Part shown: positions 56,665-64,000 of the stretch, piece by piece
Layout: each line of letters begins with the position of its first letter
How positions within the stretch are numbered: position 1 is the stretch's first letter
From: Acanthochromis polyacanthus
Lineage: Eukaryota > Chordata > Actinopteri > Pomacentridae
DNA length: 64,000 nucleotides
NCBI RefSeq assembly: GCF_021347895.1
Contig: NC_067132.1
Coordinates: 1,674,001-1,738,000 of the forward strand
Direction of reading: 5' to 3'
Position numbers and translations under genes: made by a program
Notes under the pieces: model-generated
Database searches by the model: none
Told to the model about the DNA's origin: nothing
Seen by the model: the letters and a program-made list of their open reading frames with translations, nothing else

Positions 56665-58938
56665 TTCCTCCTATACATCTCTCTGAACTCATTTAAACAG
56701 TTTCTACATCCAAACCATCGACAGGTCTTTTAGATTCTATCCCAACTAGACTGTTCAAGGAGGAACTTGAATTGATTCTTCAATGTTAGATCTGATTAGT
56801 TTCTCTCTAGTAACAGGCTATGTACCACAAGCTTTTAAGGTTGGTGTAATGAAATCTTGACTTAAAAAGCCTACTCTTGATCCAGATGTTTTAGCTAACT
56901 ATAGACCAATATCCAACCTCCCATTTCCCTTTAAAATTCTGGACAGAACAGTTGCAAGTCAATTATGTGAAAATCTACAAAGGAATAGCTTGTTTGAAGA
57001 GCTTCAGTCAGGCTTCAGAGTGCATCATAGCACAGAAACAGCTCTAGTGAAAGTTACAGATGACCTTCTCATAGCGTCAGATAATGGACTGGTCTCTATA
57101 TTTGTTTTGTTGGACCTTAGTGCAGCACATTTGACACAATCGACCAGAAGCTTTTATTCCATTCTGTTGGCATTAAAGGGACAGCACTGGACTGGTTTAA
57201 ATCCTACTTATCAGATAGGTTCCAGTTTGTGCATGTCAACAATGACTCTTCTAAGCATACTAAGGTTAATCCTGGAATTCCTCAGGGCTCTGTCTTAGGA
57301 CCAATACTGGTCACATTATACTTGCTTCCTGTAGGTAATACTATTAGGAAGCACTGTATTAATTTCCATTGTTATGCTGACAACACTCAATTGTATTTAT
57401 CTATGAAGCCAAACTAATCAGCTGACCAGACTGCAAAATTATCTTAAAGACATAAAGACCTGGATGACCTGTAATTTCCTACTACTAAATTCAGACAAGA
57501 CTGAAGTCATTGTATTTGGCCCCAAACAGCTTAGAAACTCGCTTTCAAAGCATATAGTTACTCTAGATGGCATTACATTGGCCTCCAGTACTACTGTGAG
57601 GAACATCAGCGTTACCTTTGATCAGGACATGTCCTTTAACTCACACATAAAACAAATCTGTAGGACTTCCTTTTTTCACCTGAGAAATATTGTAAAAATA
57701 GGAACATCTTGTCTCAGAATGATACAGAAAAACTAGTCCATGCATTTGTTACTTCCAGACTTGACAATTGCAATTCCTTACTATCAGGATGTCCCAATAG
57801 CTCTCTGAAACATCTACAGCTGATCAAAAACACTGCGGTAAGAGTACTGACGGGGGTGAGCAAGAGTGATCATATTTCTCCTATACTGGTTTCTTTTCAT
57901 TGGCTTCCTGTAAAATCTAATATAGAATTCAAAATCCTTCTTCTGACATAAAATTCTTAACGACCAATCTCCATACTATCTTAAAGACCTAAAAAGTACT
58001 ATATTATCCTAGCAGAACTCTTTACTCTCAGATTGCAGGCTTACTTGTTGTTCCTAGAATTTCTGAAAGTAGAATGGAAGGCAGAGCCTTCAGTTATCAG
58101 GCGCCTCTCCTGTGACACCAACTTCCAGTTTGGGTTCGGGAGGCAGACACCCTCTCTATTTTTAAGACCAGGCTTAAAACCTTCCTTTTTGACAAATTTT
58201 ATAGTTAGGGCTGACTGAGGGGTCAGTTGGTGTCTTCATTTGCACAACTGATTTCCTCTTCGATGTCCCTTAGTTTTGCCCCGAGTTATGCTGCTATAGG
58301 CCTAGGCTGTTGGGGGACCTCTCTGGATGCACTGAGCCCTTCTCTAATTACCTATGTATTCAATATATATATATACCGTCATTGCATTGCACTCACTCCC
58401 CCTGTGTCTTTTCTCCGAGTGTCCCTGGTCCCATAGCTGGATGCTTCAGATCGGTGTTTGCTGTCCCACCCACTGGCTGAGTCTCCATCATGTCCACTGT
58501 GGGATGCTGCTGCTGACCTTCCTCCTGCCCACTGCTTCCAGCTGCCCATTTCTACCAGTCTACTCTGCATCACCATAACAGTAAAGTATGAATCAATTAC
58601 AATGTTAGCTTGTACTTTGTACATATCATCTATCTTATCATACATGTATCCAACTGTGTGTTATAAGTTCCTTGTTCCCCACCCCCCTCTTCTCCCATCC
58701 CTTCCCCTCTACCTCTCCATCTCTTCTGTCCCTCTCAACCTGCCGGCCAGCAGGCAGATGGGTCCCTCCACATAAGAGTCGGGTTCTGCTCAAGGTTTCT
58801 TCTCTGTTAAAAAGGTTTCTTCTTGCCACTGTCACCTTAGGGCTTGCTTTGGGGGTTCAGGCATTTGGGTTCTGTAAAATGTCGTGAGACAATTTGACCT
58901 GTAATTGACATTATAGAAATACAATTGAATTGAATTGA
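56665..58938 (+). pseudogene. Dead 5'-truncated L2 copy
   Basis: Begins at the equivalent of about 52400 of the intact L2 and ends ATTGAATTGAATTGAAA like it. The palm box reads [10 protein letters not shown], so the second catalytic Asp of YADD has become Asn. Frameshifts occur near 56750, 57130, 57235, 57700 and 57950. Blocks such as [35 protein letters not shown] and LGVSKSD-like text leave no doubt about identity. It has accumulated enough differences from the intact copy to be clearly older. Confidence 0.92.
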
Positions 58939-58939
58939 A

Positions 58940-59418
58940 AGATAGAGTCCCCAAATATAAATATCTAGGCATCTATCTGGACCAAAAACTCACATTTAAA
59001 TTCCATATCCGAGCATTAGTCTGCAGGTTGTGGCAGAAGATTCAATATTTCTGCAGAAAGAGAGCCATTTTCCCATATTTAGGAGAAAATAAATAATCAA
59101 AGCAGTCTTCTTGTTTGTCCTAGATTATGGAGATATCATCTAGAGAAATGCCTCTATTTCCACTCTGAATTTATCGAACAGCCCTCAGATTCATTACCTG
59201 TGACAGCTATTCCACTCATCAATGCCCATTGTATGAAAAAGTTGGCTGGCCACCTCTAAAGGTAAGGCACAACAGACATTTGTTTCTGTTTATCTAAAAA
59301 ACAATGATTGGCAAAATGCGAGAATATAAAACTTTCTTGCTAAATCCATCCCAAAAAATATGAAACGCGGTTGGCTATCACTTGACCAGTTTACATCCAT
59401 TATCTGAGATACTGCTTG
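58940..59418 (+). pseudogene. CR1/Rex-type LINE relic, RT C-terminus (continues at 61052)
   Basis: The plus strand reads DRVPKYKYLGIYLDQKLTFK, LRFITCDSYSTHQCPLYEKV and GWPPLKVRHNRHLFLFI with stops between. This is the same family as the relic at 12366-13403. It is cut at 59418 by the Gypsy element and its 3' end (CCTCAATGAGTCCTCGAGAT, AATAAAG) is at 61052-61205. Confidence 0.75.
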
Positions 59419-59574
59419 TGTCAGGGCTCCCTCCTCACCCCCATCCTTCCCACCTGACATCCCCAAATATCGCTTTTCCCATCTGCTTTTCTCCCCCCTC
59501 TCCTGTTTCCTCTGCCCTGCCTGTCCCTCATCCACTCCTCTGCCCTGCCTGTCTCATCTGTTCCTCTGCCCTGC

Positions 59575-60170
59575 CCGGAACGGACACTCCGTCCTGCCCA
59601 TCCACGGCCAGCCCGACCCCCGGGCCGCCCACCGGAACGGACTCTCCGTCCTGTCCATCCCCAGCCAGTCCGGCCCACGGTCCGTCCTCCGGAGCGGACC
59701 CTCCGGCCCATTCATCCCCAGCCAGTCCGGCCCACGGTCCGTCCTCCGGAACGGACCCTCCGCCCTATCCATCCTCGGCCAGTTGAGCCTTCGGGCCGAC
59801 CCCCAGAGCTACGGCCCTGCTAGTTCTGTCCGGCCCTTCCCTTCACCCAGTCCAGTCCGGCCCTTCCCTTCACCCAGTCCAGTCCGGCCCTTCCCTTCAC
59901 TCAGTCCAGTCCCCGTCCTGCCCTGTTCTCAGTTCACTCAGTCCAGTCCCCGTCCTGCCCTGTTCTCAGTTCACTCAGTCCAGTCCGGTCCTGCTCTCAG
60001 CTCCGCTCAGTTCAGTCCTGCCCAGTCCCAATCCTGCCCCTTCCAGTTTCCCCTGTGGGCCCTTCCAGTTTCCCCTGTGGGCCCTTCCAGTTTCCCCTGT
60101 GGGCCCTTCAAGTTTCCCCTGTGGGCCCTTCAAGTTTCCCCTGTGGGCCCTTCAAGTTTCCCCTGTGGGG
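59575..60170 (+). repeat. Nested minisatellites inside the Gypsy remnant
   Basis: Approximately 60-66-bp units containing CCCAGCCAGTCCGGCCCACG (59640-59770), then units with CCCAGTCCAGTCCGGCCC (59850-59920), units with GTCCTGCCCTGTTCTCAGTT, and finally six 22-bp units CCCTTCCAGTTTCCCCTGTG (about 60037-60168). All are C/T-rich on the plus strand. Confidence 0.85.
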
Positions 60171-60242
60171 GCTCCTGGCTGCCCGTGGTAGCCGTGGGTT
60201 CTCGCCCCGGCTGGCTCCGTAGGGCGCCAGGAGGCGCCCATT

Positions 60243-60256
60243 GAGGGGGGGGGTGC
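60243..60256 (+). promoter_or_regulatory. Polypurine tract priming plus-strand DNA of the LTR element
   Basis: GAGGGGGGGGGTGC directly precedes the TGTCAGGG start of the 3' LTR, the position and composition expected of a Gypsy polypurine tract. Confidence 0.75.
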
Positions 60257-60765
60257 TGTCAGGGCTCCCTCCTCACCCCCATCCTTCCCACCTGACATCC
60301 CCAAATATCCCTTTTCCCATCTGCTTTTCTCCCCCCTCTCCTGTTTCCTCTGCCCTGCCTGTCCCTCATCCACTCCTCTGCCCTGCCTGTCCCTCATCCA
60401 CTCCTCTGCCCCACCTGTCTCATCTGTTCCTCTGCCCTGCCTGGCCTGTCTATTTTCCATCCGCTCCTCTGTCCTGTCCTTCCCCTACAGCTCGGTGCCT
60501 GAGTGGAGTCTAGCTTCTCCAGCTGACTCCACTCAGGCAATCAACTCTCTCCACGTCTCCCGGGCAGCTGACAACCATCTCACTAACGACTCACCACTGC
60601 AATAAAGACCGGCTCAACCTTCCACTCCCTGCCAGAGTATTGAACAAAGAACCATGCAGTTCGGTTTGCTCTCGAGCCGCCTTCAGCATTTTCTGTTTTG
60701 AGTTCTGCCGTGTTTTTTGACATTGTTTTTCTCCTGCTTTCGTTCAGTTCGGCTGCCCGGGAACC

Positions 60766-60918
60766 CCCACTCCTGCCTGGAACCCCCGCTCCTGCCTGGA
60801 ACCCCCGCTCCTGCCTGGAACCCCCGCTCCTGCCTGGAACCCCCGCTCCTGCCTGGAACCCCCACTCCTGCCTGGAACCCCCACTCCTGCCTGGACCCCC
60901 ACTCCTGCCCGGAACTCC
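60766..60918 (+). repeat. 19-bp minisatellite in the 3' LTR
   Basis: About eight units of CTCCTGCCTGGAACCCCCG with few differences. 19 is not a multiple of 3, so all three frames give a similar repeat protein, an artefact. Confidence 0.92.
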
Positions 60919-61051
60919 CCGCTCCTACACCCTGGTTTTCCCCCCCACCTAGCCACCATTCTCACCCCCAAATAATAAACCCCTTGCATTCAGCCAGCCC
61001 TGGTAGTGTGGTTTTCTGCTCAGGTCCACCAGCTCAGATCGTGACAGCTTG

Positions 61052-61794
61052 ACTGTTTTTAACTGCGGTTCTCTCTTTGTTGTCTTAAGTTGTCTTAACT
61101 TTCTTGTCGCCTTTTTATCTGTTAACTGTACTCCCTACATGATTGTAAATAAGTACTTGCCCTCAATGAGTCCTCGAGATTTAAATAAAGTTTGATGAAT
61201 AAATGGATTTAGATTTGTTTAAAACTGGTTGTGCTAACCAAGACGAAAGTTGATTTAATTGCTTGTCTCAGTTCTTGTAATTCACCTATTTTTGCATTTC
61301 AGAACTCATGAAATGACATGAGATGAAATAATTCTTTCACCTAAGTTCAATTGACTTACGTTAACAGGAAACTTGTGTTTCCAATTTGAATGAATGTAAA
61401 ATGATTAACAGTATAGATTTACTTTAGACCTACAAAATAATTTTATGATAGACCAGACCAAGGCCAGTCCTTGTATAGAAAGTCAGGAAATCACTTCCTG
61501 TATGAATACATTATTGTCTTCTTTCTGTCTCTGCTTGTAAAGTTTCTTTTGGTCATGTGGACCTTACTCTGTTTTCAATACAAAGTATGCCATTGTGTAA
61601 TGTGAAGTGCATGTATGTGTTTATGAGGAAGATTGTATTTGATGGACTGTAGCAAACAACAGCATGTCCTTGGTCAAACAAAAGGTTTGTGACAGCTATG
61701 AGTGCTGTGAGCATTATTTTACATTCAAACTTCATGCTATAGCTAACTGATATCAGCACAAGGTTTGATTATTAAACCTATTGTTGTTATAGAT
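61052..61794. other. LINE 3' tail, then no recognisable feature
   Basis: 61052-61205 is the 3' end of the CR1/Rex-type relic with ATTTAAATAAAGTTTGATGA. The remaining about 590 bases are A/T-rich with no motif. Confidence 0.55.
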
Positions 61795-61880
61795 AGATAG
61801 ATACTTTATTAATCCCGAGGGAAATTCCGCTATTCAGCAGCTTACATACAACAACAAAAAGACAAAATAGGCAGGTTAGT
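61795..61880 (-). repeat. Short LINE/SINE 3' tail with (TAGA)n
   Basis: TAGATAGATAGATACTTTAT then TAATCCCGAGGGAAATTCC is the inverse of a common fish retroposon tail ending in GGGATTAATAAAGTATCTA. Confidence 0.55.
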
Positions 61881-61904
61881 AACCAAATTACCAATAACAT
61901 TCAA

Positions 61905-62505
61905 GCTTAGTGCTTCCTCTAGCAAAGGAGTTCAAGTATCTCGGTGTCTTGTTCATGAGTGACTGGAAAATGGAGCGAGAGATGGACAGATGGATTGGTG
62001 TGGCATCAGCTGTAATGCGGCCGTTGAACCAATCTGTCATGGTGAAGAGGGAGCTAAGCCGCAAGGCAAAGCTCTCGATTTACCAGTCCATCGACGTTCC
62101 AACCCTCACCTATGGCCATGAGCTCTGGAGAGTGAATGAAAGAACAAGACAACGGATACAAGAGGGCGAAATGAGCTTCCTCATGGTGGCTGGGCTCAGC
62201 CTTAGAGATAGGGTGAGAGTAGAGAGAGAGTAGAGCCGCTGCTCCTTCGTGTTGAAAGGAGCCGGTTCAGGTATTTTGGACATCTGATTTTGATGTTTCC
62301 AGGGAGACTTCCTTTGGAGGTTTTTCAAACTGAGAGGAGACCCTGGGGCAGACCCAGAACCTGGGAATGCAGCCTTGGAATGCCTCAGGATCCCCCAGGA
62401 TGAGCTGGAAAGCGTAGCTGGGGGAGGGACATCTGGAATGACCTACTTCACCCACTGTCTCCGCGACCAGGCCCAGGATAAGCGGAAAAAAATGGATAGA
62501 TGGAT
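61905..62505 (+). pseudogene. RTE/Expander-like LINE 3' end
   Basis: The plus strand reads KEFKYLGVLFMSDWKMERE, IGVASAVMRPLNQSVMVKR, KAKLSIYQSIDVPTLTYGHE and MSFLMVAGLSLRDRVR, the thumb and C-terminus of a fish RTE-type RT, with a stop after RVERE and later frames continuing to about 62440. It ends CGGAAAAAAATGGATAGATG, the (GGATA)n-type tail. Strongly 5'-truncated. Confidence 0.78.
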
Positions 62506-62745
62506 AGATTAAAGGTAAGTATATAAACGAATCTGTTTTATATGAGATGTATTATTGCAATGTGTCATTTATTGAGTGCATGCATATGCATTCAAACCAA
62601 ACTTTTTGTGGTATATTGTGCATATCTGCAGTCATTAATGGATAGTGTGTCTGTCAAGGGGGCCTATCGCCAGCAAACACCCCACAGTGCTTTTGGCCAA
62701 ACAACTGGTAGTAGACAACAATTGAGCAACAATCACCAAACCACC
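62506..62745. other. No recognisable feature
   Basis: Short A/T-rich spacer. Confidence 0.4.
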
Positions 62746-62749
62746 TATT

Positions 62750-63320
62750 TAACAATTAAGATTTGATCATATGGTCACACAATTGACTTGCAACAGCTTT
62801 CTCAAGAATTTTTGAAATATGAAAGAGGTGACATGGGTTTGTAATTGACCAAACCACCTGATTCAAGAGTGTGCTCTTTGAGTAGCGTTTTGATTACGGC
62901 AATCTTAAAAACGCAGTGGTTTTCAACCTGTTATTAAAGAGAGGTTGATGAAGTGTTAAAGTACAAACATCCCTTAGGGGTACAGTTGAGATGAAGTCTA
63001 ACAGACACTTTGTTGGTTGAGAAGAATTTACGTGAGCTCTGAGGGATTTAGAGTAGAGAAGCAGTCCAATTGTAAGTGTGGTCTCATGGATGCTTCCAGG
63101 ACTACTGCATCTAATGACATATGCATGATTTTTTTTTCCTGATAGTCAAAATTTTCTCTGTAAAAGTCATGAAATCCTCACGTCTGAGGGTAAGAGAAAG
63201 GAATGCAAGGCTCCACAGGGCTGTGACTCTTGTCAGTCTGGCAACAGTTCTGAACAGAAACCTGGGGTTGTTCTTCTCCTCTTTTAATGATATGAATAAA
63301 AAAGATGAATAATATGTCAG
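62750..63320 (-). pseudogene. Old L2 reverse transcriptase relic
   Basis: Minus-strand text from 63320: [18 protein letters not shown], then REDFMTFTEKILTIR, later FINLSLITG, VFKIAVIKTLLKEHTLESGG, NYKPMS and HISKILEKAVASQLCDH. These match the intact L2 ORF2 in order (residues about 430-600) with several frame changes and deletions. More diverged than the copy at 56665. Confidence 0.75.
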
Positions 63321-64000
63321 GCAGCTGATGATGCCTCCCGGGCCTGGGTTTGGCTTGGGATTATCCTAGGAACACCTGGAGGAACTGCAAAACATTGCTG
63401 TGAGAGAGCATTTTCTAGAATGACCTGCTTAGTCTGAGATGAAGCTGCAGATGGAGCTGCTGTCACCTGAGCTTGATTTGCCAACATTGGTCTTGATGAT
63501 AGACTGATGATGCAGGATGACATCATGAAAATGTCACATATGTGAAGAAAGCTCATTGCCTGTTTTAGATTAATTCTTATTGGCACTGTTTTATTAGCAT
63601 TTTAATATACTGTATTTTTTTTTTCATCCAGTAACCATATAGCATTTTATATCCCAGTTGCAGGGGGTTTAATAATGACATGTTTTATATCTTTTGTTTT
63701 ACTGCTGAGTGTTTTTTTTTCTGTATTATTTTTATTTTGTAACGTTGTGTGTTGATTCCCTGGTGCTGGGTGACTAATTACTGGTGGCTTGGACCTGTGA
63801 GCAGCTGACAACAAACTAGGGTTGTTTAATGGACAGGAGTCTTGTGAGGGGAAGCAGTGACAGCAAGGAGGAGAAGGAACACAACCACAGGAGACTAAAG
63901 AGGTCCTCAGCTGAATAATTACAGCATTGTTGCAATGGTGGCCAGAGTTAATACTTTGTCTAAATTGAATATGCTTCTGATATCAGTGGTTCAGCCACTG
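63321..64000. other. No recognisable feature
   Basis: An 89-codon minus-strand ORF (63317-63586) shows no motif. The last 400 bases are A/T-rich with T-runs and no repeat structure seen. Confidence 0.45.

Larger units (their letters stand above)
59419..61046 (+). mobile_element. Internally deleted Gypsy-type LTR element, TSD gcttg
   Basis: gcttg at 59414-59418 and 61047-61051 flanks an element that begins with the first about 160 bases of an LTR (TGTCAGGGCTCCCTCCTC), passes into proline/serine-rich tandem repeats, then a polypurine tract and a complete 3' LTR (60257-61046, ending ATCGTGACA). The rest of the 5' LTR, gag and pol are gone. The family is that of the 20235-21390 LTR. Long ORFs here (59382-60244) are repeat-driven. 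Confidence 0.83.

Noticed and set aside
59382..60513. Proline/serine-rich ORFs of 134 and 153 codons
   Set aside because: Translations of nested minisatellites between a partial 5' LTR and the polypurine tract; frame is kept only because repeats lack stops. A remnant of a Gypsy internal protein is possible but cannot be shown.
60683..61052. Repeat proteins from the 19-bp minisatellite
   Set aside because: All frames give similar repeats, as expected for a period not divisible by three.
63317..63586. 89-codon minus-strand ORF as a host gene
   Set aside because: No motif and no splice or promoter signal; it directly precedes an old L2 relic and is probably part of decayed repeat DNA.

Overview
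The window looks like vertebrate, almost certainly teleost fish, intergenic DNA built nearly entirely from transposable elements. The evidence is the mix of families: L2/Maui-type, L1/Tx1-type, RTE-type and CR1/Rex-type LINEs, Ty3/Gypsy pieces and solo LTRs, Tc1/mariner, hAT and PIF/Harbinger elements, TTAA-flanked elements and tRNA-derived SINEs. Long TG/CA, TA and GA microsatellites fit as well. There are no bacterial operons, rRNA genes or CRISPR arrays.

Layout. 1-12 kb: a PIF/Harbinger end, a LINE 3' hairpin, a 5'-truncated RTE-like LINE with a 17-bp target-site duplication (TSD), a decayed Gypsy pol and microsatellites. 12.4-19.6 kb: a near full-length L1-type element (13404-19402) inserted into a CR1/Rex-type LINE relic. 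19.8-25.6 kb: a Tc1 relic split by a solo Gypsy LTR (20235-21390), with a second piece of the same LTR at 24608-25573. 27.3-29.3 kb: one coding exon split by a THAP-domain DNA transposon, which itself carries a foldback MITE. 29.4-35.4 kb: a long LTR, a short secreted-peptide ORF, an element holding a RecQ-like helicase fragment, a TTAA-flanked element containing another MITE, and a possible first exon with a TATA-type promoter. 35.9-42.4 kb: a hAT transposon with four later insertions, two of them Tc1-like, one of which is a giant palindrome. 42.7-49.5 kb: a Harbinger derivative, an 81-bp TTAA MITE and a Tc1 relic invaded by SINEs. 49.9-54.8 kb: an L2 LINE with both ORFs open, including an SGNH-esterase ORF1. 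54.8-64 kb: a Gypsy protease/integrase relic, a dead L2 copy, an internally deleted Gypsy element, an RTE-like fragment and an antisense L2 relic.

The elements do not form a pathway. Their nesting gives a relative history: old CR1, Tc1 and hAT copies were invaded by younger L1, LTR, Tc1 and MITE copies. The L2 at 49.9-54.8 kb is the only element in which a complete replication gene set reads open. Host genes are represented at most by three small candidates: the split exon near 27.3-29.3 kb, the secreted ORF at 30926-31150 and the TATA-linked exon at 35308-35395. All family names come from motifs read by eye; no database search was possible.
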